A stretch of DNA of 64,000 nt from Pteria penguin. Taxonomy: Eukaryota; Mollusca; Bivalvia; Pterioida; Pteriidae. The notes beneath the pieces are model-generated. The model was not told where the DNA came from, did no database searches, and saw only the letters and a program-made list of their open reading frames with translations. The translations under genes and the position numbers were made by a program. Shown here piece after piece: positions 38,837 to 64,000 of this stretch (position 1 is the stretch's first letter; the number at the start of each line of letters is the position of its first letter). Location: NCBI GenBank assembly GCA_035048485.1, contig CM068582.1, forward strand, positions 15,542,001 through 15,606,000. Direction: 5' to 3'.

Positions 38837-39924
38837 TCATATTTCTCTTTTACTACAATCGAAAGTTCAGTATTACTTTTGTCAGCTGACGATCTATTCA
38901 TTAAGACTAGTGTTAAGGGATCACCGACGACAATGCAATTGCCAACTTTACAAACTCGGTACATTAATCCTCTAACACATGCATTCAAAATTAATCTCTC
39001 AGGATGTTTTTTTTTTCTATTGATGCTTGCTTTTCATCGTTCTGAAGTGTTTTCATAATGCACATTTGGTGCACTAAATTTATACCTGTATATATAAATG
39101 TATGTTGTCTACCTAGGCAATAATGAACATTGCATCTGATTACTACAATATATTTGTCTGTTACCACACAAGATGTTGGAGTATATTTCTTTATTTGAGT
39201 TTTAGTTATCACCTTTTGAAATATATGTCATGTGCACTATGAATTTCTGATCACACATTGGAAGGTTTTATAATTGCTGTGTAATTCATTTTATAATCAG
39301 ATTTGTGTTTATTGTAGATTTTTATGTTGGCGTTTATTACATACCCTTTATCGTGGATTTGAGATCTTGATCTGCCTCCTCTGAAATTCATTTAATACGA
39401 TCCATATTATGACAGTTTAAATGCAGTAAACACACAATATCCCTTTCAAAGAGAGATATGCAATAAAACATTTCTAAAAGTGGTAAGCAGCAAATATATC
39501 TATAGGTCAATTCCCTTTTTAGATTTAATAATGATATTGTAAACAGACTAGCAAAAAAAAAAATAACCCAACCAAAACAAACGACCCCCCCCCCAAATAA
39601 ACAAAAACAAACGAAAACAACTATTCCCCACCCCTCCAAAAAAAAAAATAATAATAATAATAAAAACCCAATAAAAAACAACAACAACAACCAACAAACA
39701 ATCAAAATAACCAAAAACCATCAAATGAAATCTGTTATGACTTGATGAATTTGATGAGAAATATATATTGAAAAGGGGACATTATGATGTATTGTACATC
39801 ATGAACCAAATTATAAGGAACATGTGATAAGATCTAGACCTCAATGGTGTGCATTTGAGTCTCAAATCTGACATGAGAATTGACCCATACTTCACAATAA
39901 AATGTTGTAATTCAATTATGAATT
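38837..39924. other. No gene; low-complexity A/C-rich patch
   Basis: 39555-39720 is A-rich with CCCCCCCCC and CAACAACAAC runs. TAATGCACATTTGGTGCACTAAAT at 39056-39080 is a dispersed bivalve repeat motif. The 3' exons of gene B would be expected in this direction but none were found. Confidence 0.45.
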
Positions 39925-40092
39925 GTTGGTTGGTTGATTGGTGTTTTACGTCGCTTTCAACAATTTTTCAGTTATATCGCGACATGGAAGCAGGAGGTTA
40001 CCAACCTTAAACATAGTGGTGCAACCCGGGAATCGAACCCGGATCGTCGGCGCCACAAGCCAAACGCTTAACCACTACACCAAGCCTGCCCC
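39925..40092 (-). repeat. tRNA-derived SINE, full head
   Basis: On the minus strand: GGCAGGCTTGGTGTAGTGG (box A region), GGCGCCGACGATCCGG, GGTTCGATTCCC (box B), then CATGTCGCGATATAACTG, TTGTTGAAAGCGACGTAAAAC, ending CCAATCAACCAACCAAC. Same family as 5692-5840. The tRNA-like head lacks convincing cloverleaf arms. Confidence 0.82.
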
Positions 40093-40667
40093 TTCAATTA
40101 TGAACACATAAGGCAATATCTTCATATTTTAGGAACATAACTGACATTTTCACACTATGCTAAACTTCTTATATATATTCTATACGGTATATATGAATTC
40201 AAAATATTCTGCTGATTTCAACATAAAAATTAAACAAAGTTACTTTGTAATACTTATAAAATTAGCAAAGTTGAAGTGGATTACCTTCTTTGCCATGAAA
40301 TGATAGAATGTATAATATGTTGTTATCTATTAATAAGTTTTATTTTCAAAGTTTACAGAGCAGATAAATTGACGAGTCTGAAACTGTATTGCCATATCGT
40401 TTTAGAATATAAAAGATACATTTGTTTACATTCAGTGTAATTAAAGAATGCATTAGTTTCATTGAACTCATGACGGAAATGGAGGTTTAGATATGCTGTA
40501 CACGCTATAACATGATTGTCACGCCAAAATTAATGAAGCAAAAATATGGGAGAAAACTGCAAATTAAAACATGCACATCATACAAATGCACTTTGAATGT
40601 AAAAATCTTATTAGATGTCATTTCTAGACAGAAATAAAAATTATTTATAATAATAAATATATAATAC

Positions 40668-55002
<14,335 letters not shown>

Positions 55003-55098
55003 CTTTTTTCAGAATTGTATATTGTACATTGTTAAATTGATGACCAAAGTGTCATATAATGTTAAGCATCTTAGTTGGTTTTATTTGGATTGATTAAT
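55003..55098 (-). other. Gene B 5' UTR part of exon 1, with upstream acceptor
   Basis: Minus-strand acceptor ATATTTCAG lies just right of 55098, followed by ATTAATCAAT, matching the acceptor before gene A exon 1. No in-frame ATG precedes 55002. A 5' non-coding exon further right is implied but not located; the intron falls in the tandemly duplicated segment. Confidence 0.55.
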
Positions 55099-55721
55099 CT
55101 GAAATATAATCAAATTACTTCCACTAGTATTTGTCAGAAATTGGAAGAAGGATAGTAAATTTTGTTGAAATAACTACATAATAAGTTTTGATATTTCATC
55201 TAATTAACAACAGTGATTATGTTTGTGTAGTGACAATACATAGCCTTAGAAGGTATTGGAAGAGATTGAAAATTAGCGAAACCTGGTCATTACAGACATA
55301 TACCAAATGGGAGGACACTTTGTAAGTTCTATTGATTTTCAGAACAACAAAATGTCGTCACAAAAACTTGATAGAAGCCGCGGGTATGTATAATATTAAA
55401 TAATATATTTATTTAGATTAACACTTTTACATATATTTCTAAATATCATGCATGGCAAAGAAAACATGACTAAAAGAAGTAATAAGTAATTTTCGAAATA
55501 CCCATATGGTGCAATTGATAGAGGTGATTATAAAATGTATTAAAAGTTACTGAAATTACCTATAAGTACTTAGCTTGAACATAGCTTTGAATGTTGTTTA
55601 GAATTCCTACTTACATGGTGTTACATATTAACTGTATGATTGTTTTGTCTTTATTTATGTTCTTATTACAATGATGTATACACTGTGTCTTGCAAAAGCT
55701 TAAAACTGATGCTTCTGATTG

Positions 55722-55726
<5 letters not shown>

Positions 55727-55760
<34 letters not shown>
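55727..55760. repeat. (CT)n microsatellite
   Basis: About 17 CT repeats; shared position with 60856-60905 in the second unit. Confidence 0.97.
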
Positions 55761-55764
<4 letters not shown>

Positions 55765-58102
55765 TCATACCTTTCCATTTGTTGATATAACTTCTGAATA
55801 ATAAACATACTTTGATAAAATGTCGACCTACCATCTAATATATCAACATATGTAAAGAATGTGCCACTATAACAATATTGATAATGCAAAATAGGACACT
55901 AATCCATACAATATCACTTTGGTACAACAACACAACATGCTGGATATTTGATTACCCTTAAAACTTAGAATTGGGAAAACGTGCGTATGGGAGAAAACAA
56001 TATATCGAGACCACCGTATTATCATGACACTGGCAAAAAAAATTCTTTTACCTCCCCCTCCCCCTTCTATTAAAACATAGATTCAGTGTGTGTTGAAAGG
56101 GGGGAGGTGGTGGTGTTAGATGAATGTGCGTATGTTTGAAAATGTGTAAAAAGCATTGAATCTTCATAATACGTTTGCAATAAGGAGGGGATTAAGCCTA
56201 TTTATTTTCAAGGTCTTTGGTCAGTGGTCAAGGTCAAAATCAAATATGCAGTTTTTACCGGATGACACTCCTTTTTATTTTTGCCCTGGTTTTCTTCATT
56301 TTCCCCTATGTTGCATATGCCTGGAGAGTCAGGCTGGTATTTAAATAACTTAATTTCAGTTCAATAATTAAGTCCAGATTTCTTTTCACCTTATCGTTTT
56401 AGATTATTGATTTCTGAAAACGTACACCCCTCCTTTTGAAGTGGACGCCCCCTATATGTTGTAGTGCAGTCAACATAACGTCATGATTTTGCAATAATAT
56501 ATAGGCGGATCTATAAATTTTTGAAAAGGGGGGATTGCTGCCTCTTATGACTCATTTTTATAGTACTCGGTCCGGAAAAGGGGGCTTGCTTGAATATTGT
56601 GTAAATGACCTTTCTGGTGAAATTTTCCGACCAAAAGGGGGTTGAAACTCTCGCCCCCTTCTAAATCCGCCAATGTAATACAGACATCAAACAAAAGTAT
56701 CATTTCATGGCAGTAAAATTATATGCAGATTTAATCTCACCGAACGAAAAGAGGTATATGACAAGATGACATTGTGTACATACCTTCTAATTCTCAAAAT
56801 TTGGATCTGTTATAATGAATACGTACAATCCTTACGTCTGCTATATTCTAGTAAACTTTTTCACTTTCCGTTAAAATTTTAAAACGAAAGTAGATAGTAT
56901 TACACGTAGAAAATAAATAATGATATGTAACCCATTTTGAACATGTATATATAGCTCTACTGTAGTAAAAGATATGATATGGGTATTCAGTATACCTTTA
57001 TTTTCTTCTTTTCTTTCGTTGTCCTACATTTGCCTTTTATTGACTCAGTTTGTGTCGTTGTGTTTGTTCCAGTTGCGTAATATAAACCTATGGAAATTGT
57101 CGACAACATTGTCGACACGCGCAACTACATCGACGCAGCCATAATTAAAGGCACTACTGAACTGGTTGGGTACATGACGTAACTTGAAAGCTAATACAGA
57201 AATGTGTATAGAATACTGCATAAACTGCATAGAATATATCAAATTATAGCTAATGTGGAGAGAAGAGAATTTAAATTCGGCTACCAGTGATGTGAGGTAT
57301 AACGTCCTAGAACATTACTATAATGCACTTGTTTCATGATGATTTTCCCTAAAATCTAATGACTTGAAGTACAGAAACTACATACTGAATGTACGGTAGC
57401 TGTGAGTGGACATATGCCAAAATATCCAATAGTTTACGTGTATCAAGTAATTACCACGAGAATGGGGATGGGGAGGGACGTGTGATTGATATCGTGAGCA
57501 CCCTGGTCATTGATATTATGGCAGTGGCGAATTTAGAGGGGTCTCCCCCTTCCCTTTTCGCCACATATTTACAATAAAAACTCCACATTTGACACCCACA
57601 CGGTTGAATATTTTGCCCAATACTTGACTTTCACAATTTGCCCCCTCTTTCGGAAATCCTGGGTCCGCCACTGAATGGACAAAACTGTGGATCTATAACC
57701 ATTAACATACTACACATAGTAAAAAGCATACCCATTCAAATAATATGCTTGACTACACGCACACATATATTTTAAGTGAAAACCCCCTCTCCCAATCACA
57801 TACTGAATTGCCTTAAAAGTATATCCTATTCCAGCCGTACATTTGTATATACCTTTATACAGAAACACCCATCCCTCTCCATGCAGTTTGCTAAATCGTA
57901 CGAAGGGTTTTTTGAAAATTGCTAGACAGTTTATTTACAGTAATGATATTGTCATGAAGGTGGAAGTCGGACTAACATTAATTGTTCAGTGTTTAGAATA
58001 TACGCATAAATGCATGTTTGATTCATGATCGTCATATACAACCTTCTCTGTGTACAAAGTTCTTATATATCACTCTCTAAATCTGTTCTCGTCTGAAACT
58101 CT

Positions 58103-58178
58103 GAAACATGCGTCTGTCCTGGAAGGCCTGTCACTGTTGCAACCCCAGAAATGGTCAATAAAGTCCATGATATTTTTA
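58103..58178 (+). pseudogene. Mariner transposase fragment beside the element
   Basis: CTGTCCTGGAAGGCCTGTCACTG and CCCCAGAAATGGTCAATAAAGTCCATGAT repeat an internal segment of the transposase (58530-58595). It lies just outside the left inverted repeat, so it is a remnant of another copy or a local duplication. Not found at the matching place in unit 2. Confidence 0.72.
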
Positions 58179-59448
58179 TGATTGATATGTTGTGAGATTT
58201 GTATTGAAGGAGGTTTGCAGAGATTTCCTTTTTTCATCCATACTATCTCCTGATTATTTAAGGCCGTGTACCCAAAGACTGCTGTCATTTGTTCAGTCTA
58301 TAAAAACGAGGTCGCAATCTAAAATAAGCAAGGCAAATGACTTTTGCAAAATGGAAAAAATTGGTGAAAGAACAGTGATCCAATATTTGCATAAGAAAGG
58401 TTTCGCATCTAAGGATATCCATACTGATATGGTAGCAACGCTAGTGAACGATGTCCCTTCATATTCTACAGTAAAACGAAATGGTTGGCGGAATTTAAGC
58501 GCGGCAGAAAGAGCCTTGAGTATGACCCCTGTCCTGGAATGCCTGTCACTATTGCAACCCCAGAAATGGTCAATAAAGTCCATGATGATGTTATGACTGA
58601 GTTATAGAGAGAGAGATATAGCCAGTACAGTTGACATTTCCCAAGAAAGAGTACATTCCATTCTGACAGAGGATCTTGCAATAAGAAAGCTTTCGGCCCT
58701 TTGGGAACCAAGACTTCTGACAGTTGATCAGAAACACACCAGTCGCGCTTTGTCGCGTGCTAATCTAAACCTTTTAGAGGTAGATCTTCCTAACTTTCTT
58801 CAGAGATGAGCTGCTACAAATGAAATGTGGGTCCATCATTTCACCCCAGAGGCCAAACAACAGTCTAAACAATGGAAGCCCTTGGTTCAACCCCGCCAAA
58901 GAAGGCAAAGACTGTTTCATCAGCTGGAAAGGTTATGACCTCGGTTCCTAGGATGTTGATGGTATTCTGATGGCAGATTATCTCCAAAAGGGACAAACTA
59001 TGGCACATACTATGTATTACTTCTGAGGCAGTTATGGGAAAATATTAAACTCAAGCGCCACGGAACACTTAGTAAAGGTGTGTTCTTCCACCAGGGCAAT
59101 GCGACTGTTCACAAATATGTCGTTGCCATGGCGGCCTTTAACTATTGTGGCTTTTAAATTGATTGAACATCAGCCTTATTCGCTTGATCTCGTTCCATCG
59201 GACTTTCATCTATTTCCAAAACTGAAAACAGCCATTTCCGGTACACACTTTCGGTTAGATGATGACGTCTTACATACAGTGGAGGACTTTCCGAAGGATC
59301 AAGAAATGGACCTCTTTGAAAGTGACACTGAGCCCCTTAAACATCGCTTCAAAAGGGTATAGATACTGAAGGGGATTATGTGAAAAATAATGCAATATGT
59401 CCACCGAATTTCCAACTTTTACATATGAGGCTTACAACATATCAATCA
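58179..59448 (+). mobile_element. Mariner-type DNA transposon, copy 1 (1270 bp, dead)
   Basis: Terminal inverted repeats TGATTGATATGTTGT at 58179 and its complement ending at 59448, flanked by TA on both sides. Length is typical for mariner. One degenerate transposase gene inside, in plus orientation. Confidence 0.87.
58351..59362 (+). pseudogene. Mariner transposase pseudogene, copy 1
   Basis: Starts ATG at 58351 (MEKIGERTVIQYLHKKG), the helix-turn-helix part of mariner transposases. Frameshifts follow near 58480 and 58860. An in-frame stop lies near 58807 just before the first catalytic motif. There the usual Asp is Asn (TNEMWVHHF), and the second site reads HQGNA instead of HDNA. The third site, YSLDLVPSDFHLFPKL, keeps its Asp. 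The end, LKHRFKRV, is open from 59078. Inactive on several counts. Confidence 0.88.
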
Positions 59449-59450
59449 TA

Positions 59451-60240
59451 CCTCATACGAGATCAAATCAACTGATCTGCATACATCAGGCGCTCCATAA
59501 TGAATAGCTAAATGACCTGTGGGAACGAGATACTTAATCTTTTTACTACTACTTAATATTCTAAAATCATAAATTAAGCGTTATTCAAGACGTATCATGA
59601 CATTGGACGAAACATTTCTGCTAGATCTAGGATAATCCAAGTAGTCAAATCGACTTTATTTTCAACGAAGTCATAGACTCTAAACGTTCACCTTTGGTCA
59701 AGGTTTCAGCAGATGTGTTGTAATCCTCTTGTGAAGCACGATGACCATAGGTTATAAAGACATAGAGTTACCGTCACAACTGTACTCCATCATATATCAG
59801 TATTTCCACCAACCATAGCTCTGTCTTTAGATATTAAGTTTCGCTCTCGTAGACACGTTTGCGAATTAGTTTGTATTTCAAATATTTTGGATTACCACAG
59901 TTTCATCCTTGAGGATCAAACACAAGACATAAGTTGTTGAAATGTACAGATGGTACAATAAAAGATATTTAATGGATAAATCTTTTCTTAGAGTTTTAAT
60001 AGTCGATCTTTTATAAAACTGAAAAACAATAGTAGATTTTCTTAACATTATTTATCTTATCACACTTATGCACTAATATTCACAACAAGTATCTTAAACA
60101 TTAGCTCATATTACCTTACACAAGGCATAGGAGATCAATACATAATAAAAAGCATTCAGAATGGGATCGGGTATAAAAAGGGATATAGGCGATACAACAT
60201 GCCCCTACCCAACAAAATGGGGCATTTTTTAACAATGATA
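59451..60240. other. No gene between duplicated units
   Basis: AT-rich sequence between the mariner end and the start of unit 2. No exon 1-like sequence of genes A or B was found here, so the duplication did not carry a third receptor start. Confidence 0.55.
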
Positions 60241-60853
60241 TATTTCAAATATAATCAAATTACCTCTACTAGTATTGGTCAGAAATTGGCAAAATTGTAA
60301 GTACATACTGTTGAAAGAACTACATAATATGAAACAAAAGTTTTCTTTATTTCATTTAATTAACAACAGTAATTATGTTTATATAGTGACAATACTTATA
60401 TTTAGTAGGTATTGGAAGAGACTGAGATTTAGCGAAACCTGGTCATTTCAGACATATGGACATATACCAAATGGGAGGAGATCACGTAAGTTCTACTGGT
60501 TTTCAGAACAACAAAATGTCATCACAAAATATTATGGTAGGTACGGGTATGGATAACATTAAACAATACTTGTTTTAATTAATACGTTTGCATATATTTT
60601 TAATATCATGCATGACAATGAAAACAGGAAGTGTTAGGTAATTTTCGAAATACCCATATGGTGCAATTGATACAGGTGATTATAAAATGTATTAAAAATT
60701 ACTGACATTACCTATAAGTACTTAGCTTGAATATAGCTTTGAATGCGTTTTTAGAATTCACACTTACATAATCTTACATATTAACTGTATTACTGTTTTG
60801 TCTTTATTTATGTCCTTATCAGAATGATGTCTGTGTTTTGTAATAGATTGAAA

Positions 60854-60854
<1 letters not shown>

Positions 60855-60905
<51 letters not shown>
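60855..60905. repeat. (CT)n microsatellite
   Basis: About 25 CT repeats, longer than the matching tract in unit 1. Confidence 0.97.
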
Positions 60906-60908
<3 letters not shown>

Positions 60909-62513
60909 GACATACCTTTCCATTTGTTGACATACCTTTCCATTTGCTGATAGATCTTCTGAATAGTAAACATAATTTGATATACCACCTAATATATCAA
61001 CATTCTCTACACATGGAAGAAATATGCCACTATAACAATATTGATAGTGCAAAATTGGAAACTAATCCATACAATATCACTTTGGTACAGCAACGCACAA
61101 TGATGGATGTTTGATGACCCTTAAAAAGGAGAGCTGGGAATACGAGCGTATGGGAGAAGCAAATATACGATAAACGACCGTTCAATCATATGACACTAGC
61201 CAAAAAATTGTTTTACCTACTCCCCCCCCCCCCCCTTTTCCATCGAAACAGCTTCAGTGTGTGTTGGCGATAGGAGGGGGAGAGGGGGCTAGATGAGTGT
61301 GCATGTGTTTGAATGTGTGTAAAATCATTTAACCTTCATAATACGTTTGCCATAAGAAGGGGATTAAGCCTATTTATTCTAAAGGTCTTTAGTCAGTGGT
61401 CAAGGTCACAATCAAATATGCAGTTTTGATCGGATGACACTCCTTTTTATCTTTGCCCCTGTTTTTCTTCATTTTACTCAAATGAGTTAAATGTCTCCTA
61501 CAAATGCAATACCTATAATATTGTGAACAATAACGACAAGACATACATATGTGTTGCATATGCTTGGGGAGTCAGGCTGGTATTTAAATAACTTACTTTC
61601 AGTTCAATAATTAAGTCCAGATTTCTTTTCACCTTATAGTTTTAGATTATTGATTTCTAAAAACGTACTTTTCCGTTGAATATTTTAAAACGAAAGTAGA
61701 TACCATTATACGTAGAAAATGCATACTGAAATGTAACCCATTTTATGTATATATAAGATGTATATATAGCTCTACTGTAGTAAAAGATATGATATGGGTA
61801 TTCAGTATACCTTAATTTTCTTCCTTCCTCTCGTTGTCCTACATCTGCCTTTTATTGACTCAGTTTGTTTCGTTGTGTTTGTTCCAGTTGTGTAATATAA
61901 ACCTATGGAAATGTGACAGACAATACATTGTCGACGCGCGCACCTACATCGAAGGAGCCATATTTAAAGTATTACTGAATCGGTCGGGTAGATGACGTAA
62001 CCTGAAAACTAATACAGAAATGTGTTAAATGTGGTAAAATTATAGCTGACTGCATAGAATATACCAAATTATAGCTAATGTGGAGAGAAGAGAATTCATA
62101 TTCTGCTATCAGTGATGTGAGGTATAACGTCCTAGAAGATGACTAAAATGCACTTGTTTCATGATGATTTGCCCTAAAATCTAATGTCTTGTATCATATC
62201 TTACGCGATATTTCATAGAAACATAAAAAGTACAGAAGCTACATACTGAATGTGCGGTAGCTGTGAGCGGACAAATGCCAAACCCTCCGATAGTTTACTT
62301 GTATCAAGCAGTTACCATGAGGATGGGGAGGGACGTGTGATTGGAATCGTGAGCTCCCTACTCATTCATATTATAGCAGTGGCGAATTTAAAGGGGGGCC
62401 TCCCCCTCCTCCATTCTCGCCACATATTTACAAGTAAAACTCCAGATTGGACACACAAAATGGCGGAGTATTTTGGCCAATACTTGATTTTCACAATGTG
62501 CCCCCTCTTTTCG

Positions 62514-62767
62514 GATTGATTGATTGATTGATTTTGTTTAACGTCACACCACGAATATTTCACGTATATGGTGCGGGGCATACAATTTTTTGCAACGGAC
62601 CCACCCGAAGCAGTGAGGGATCTTTAACATGCCATGCATACCAGGACACGAGGCCTCGGTTTTTACTGTCTTGTCCGAAAGACAGGACACCGGCATGACA
62701 AGAGAGGGATTCGAACCCCGGCCTCCCGATCAGGAGGCGAGCGCGATACCATTTGGCCACTGGACAT
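62514..62767 (-). repeat. tRNA-derived SINE, full length
   Basis: On the minus strand the head has box A TGGCCAAATGG and box B GGTTCGAATCC. Then GTCCTGTCTTTCGGACAAGACAG, the conserved TAAAGATCCCTCACTGCTTCGG and GGGTCCGTTGC, and the tail CAATCAATCAATCAATC. The most complete SINE of this family here. Absent from unit 1. Confidence 0.85.
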
Positions 62768-63183
62768 AGTAAAAGGCATACCCATTCAAATATCATACTT
62801 GACTACACGTACACGTACTTAATACCCATTGATATATATTTTAAGTGAGAAACCCCTCCCCCAATAACATATTGGTTTGCCTTAAAAGTATATTCTGTTC
62901 TGACCGTACGTTTGTATATAACTTTATACAGAAACTTAACACCCCTCCCTCTCCATGCATTTTACAAAAATCGTACGAAGGAGTTTTTGAAGCATCTCTA
63001 CAACATCAAATTCGCCAAACTGTTTATTTACAGTAGTAATATTATCATGAAGATGAATTTGAAGTCGGACTGACATAGAGAGATTGTCCAGTGTTCAGAA
63101 TATATGCATAAATGTATGTTAGATTCATGTTCGTCATATAAGTCTCTTCCCGTCTCAAAATGGAATATACGACATGCGAGGAC

Positions 63184-63846
63184 TCATTGATATGTTGTGA
63201 GCCTTGTATTGAAGGAGGTTTGCAGAGATTTCCTTTTTCTTCCATACTATTCCCTGACTATATAAGGCCGTGTGCCCGAAGACTGGTGTCATTTGGTCAT
63301 TTCATATAAACGAGGTACGTAGCACTCTAAATAACCAAGGCAAGTGACTTTTGCAAAATGGACAAAATCGGTGAAAGATTTGCATAGAAAAGAATTAGCA
63401 TCATATCCATACTGATATACTAGCAACGCTAGTGAAAGATACCCCTTCATATGCTACAGTAAAATGATGAGTGGCGAAATTTAAGCGCGTCATTAAGAGC
63501 TTTGAGTATGACCCCGTCCTGGAAAGCCTGTCACTGTTGCAGCCCCAGAAATGGTCAATAAAGTCTATGATATTGTTATGACTGACAGGCAAGTTACAGA
63601 AAGATATATAGCCTGTACAGTTGGCATTTCCCAAGAAAGAGTGCATTCCATTCTGACAGAGAATATTGCAATAAGAAATTTTTTCCAGCCCGTTGGGTAC
63701 CAAGACTTCTGACAGTTGATCAGAAGCATACCAGACGCACTTTGTCGCGTGCTAATCTGAACATTTTAGAGGTAGATCTTCCTAACTTTCTTCAGAGATG
63801 TGTTGCTATGGATGAAGCATGGGTCCATCATTTCACCCACGAGGGC
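63184..63846 (+). mobile_element. Mariner element, copy 2, 3'-truncated
   Basis: Left inverted repeat CATTGATATGTTGTGAGCC. Same leader as copy 1 to the ATG at 63358. It is cut off after HHFTHEGK by a poly-A run and a Penelope-like tail. Confidence 0.83.
63358..63846 (+). pseudogene. Mariner transposase pseudogene, copy 2 (N-terminal half)
   Basis: Starts MDKIGERF, with deletions compared with copy 1, frameshifts near 63390 and 63470, and open stretches. Unlike copy 1 it keeps the first catalytic Asp (MDEAWVHHFTHEGK, about 63808-63846) and has no stop before it. The C-terminal half is missing. Confidence 0.83.
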
Positions 63847-64000
63847 AAAAAAAAAAAAAAAAAAAAAAAACAGAAGACATCTGACGAAGCTGTACGACAC
63901 AAATCGTCAAGGACATGTACACAAAACACGATAAAAGTGGAATATAAAAGGAAAAACGACATTACAAAAATATTCGATTGTGCTGTGGTTATGATACCGA
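63847..64000 (-). repeat. Poly-A run and Penelope-like 3' tail, continuing off the window
   Basis: About 24 A residues, then on the minus strand the family's terminal blocks (TCGTGTTTTGTGTACATGTCC, GTCGTACAGCTTCGTCAGATGTCTTCTG). In the element's own orientation the tail is followed by poly-T. It breaks mariner copy 2. Confidence 0.8.

Larger units (their letters stand above)
55101..59448. repeat. Tandem segmental duplication, unit 1
   Basis: Homologous in order to 60241-63846, offset about 5.1 kb. Shared landmarks: AATATAATCAAATTAC, the (CT)n tract, TTTCCATTTGTTGA, ATGCAGTTTT, GGGATTAAGCCTATTTATT, GGTAGCTGTGAG, CAGTGGCGAATTTA, and the mariner element. Indels differ (for example 56410-56790 is present only here). 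It lies immediately upstream of gene B exon 1. Confidence 0.85.
60241..63846. repeat. Tandem segmental duplication, unit 2
   Basis: Begins AAATATAATCAAATTACC at about 60248 and follows unit 1 landmark by landmark. It carries a SINE (62514-62767) and a ~75-bp insertion (about 61478-61555) that unit 1 lacks. It ends in mariner copy 2, cut at 63846. Confidence 0.85.

Noticed and set aside
55611..61052. Paired minus ORFs MHYQYCYSG...RERERER at 55611-55889 and 60819-61052
   Set aside because: Shared start, but the two frames diverge after about 20 residues, and the Arg-Glu run is the (CT)n tract. They reflect the segmental duplication, not a gene.
57389..62519. Paired plus ORFs at 57389-57577 and 62250-62519, similar over 50 residues
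   Set aside because: Differences include stop and frame changes after the common part, and the segment ends in a dispersed GGCGAATTTA repeat. No splice sites or domain.

Overview
The window looks like nuclear DNA from a bivalve mollusc. It is AT-rich and intron-rich, uses standard GT-AG splice sites, and has very long (TA)n tracts. It is crowded with tRNA-derived SINEs, Penelope-like, Ty3/gypsy, Tc1/mariner and MITE relics, and with tandem repeats containing TGACCTTGA that are typical of mollusc genomes. Genus and species cannot be decided from the sequence alone. No bacterial-style genes, rRNA genes or free-standing tRNA genes were seen.

The real host genes are two tandem paralogues on the minus strand. 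Gene A (exons between 842 and 6760) runs off the left edge. Gene B runs from 55002 down to at least 40668. I assembled both by hand from splice sites. Each has a signal-peptide exon, a cysteine-rich ectodomain split over three exons, a transmembrane exon ending in a cytoplasmic FYKKRR stop-transfer, and a 36-bp linker exon. In gene B the next exon, of 573 bp, encodes a P-loop NTPase domain resembling the STAND (nSTAND3-like) NTPases. Exon lengths are 298, 114, 55, 140 or 128, and 36 bp in A and B, and intron phases are the same, so the pair arose by duplication of a whole gene. The architecture is a single-pass receptor with an intracellular STAND module, the plan expected of an innate-immune sensor; that role is inference.

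Layout from left to right. 0-7 kb: gene A, with a Penelope-like RT element in its third intron and a SINE in its first. 7-11 kb: mostly featureless, with one 150-codon ORF of unknown meaning. 11-17.2 kb: a nest of dead transposons: a minus-strand Ty3/gypsy pol split by a Penelope-like RT element, a Tc1 3' end, and a second Penelope-like relic carrying a GIY-YIG nuclease. 18-23.5 kb: a MITE and three long (TA)n arrays. 25.6-26.3 kb: a large inverted repeat around a poly-C tract. 30-33 kb: a Penelope-like 3' end, a ~145-bp tandem array and a Tc1 relic. 35.4-38.8 kb: Penelope-like tails around a second gypsy fragment and a 107-bp hairpin element. 40.7-55.1 kb: gene B with repeat-filled introns. 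55.1-64 kb: a ~5.1-kb segment duplicated in tandem just upstream of gene B; each copy carries a dead mariner element.
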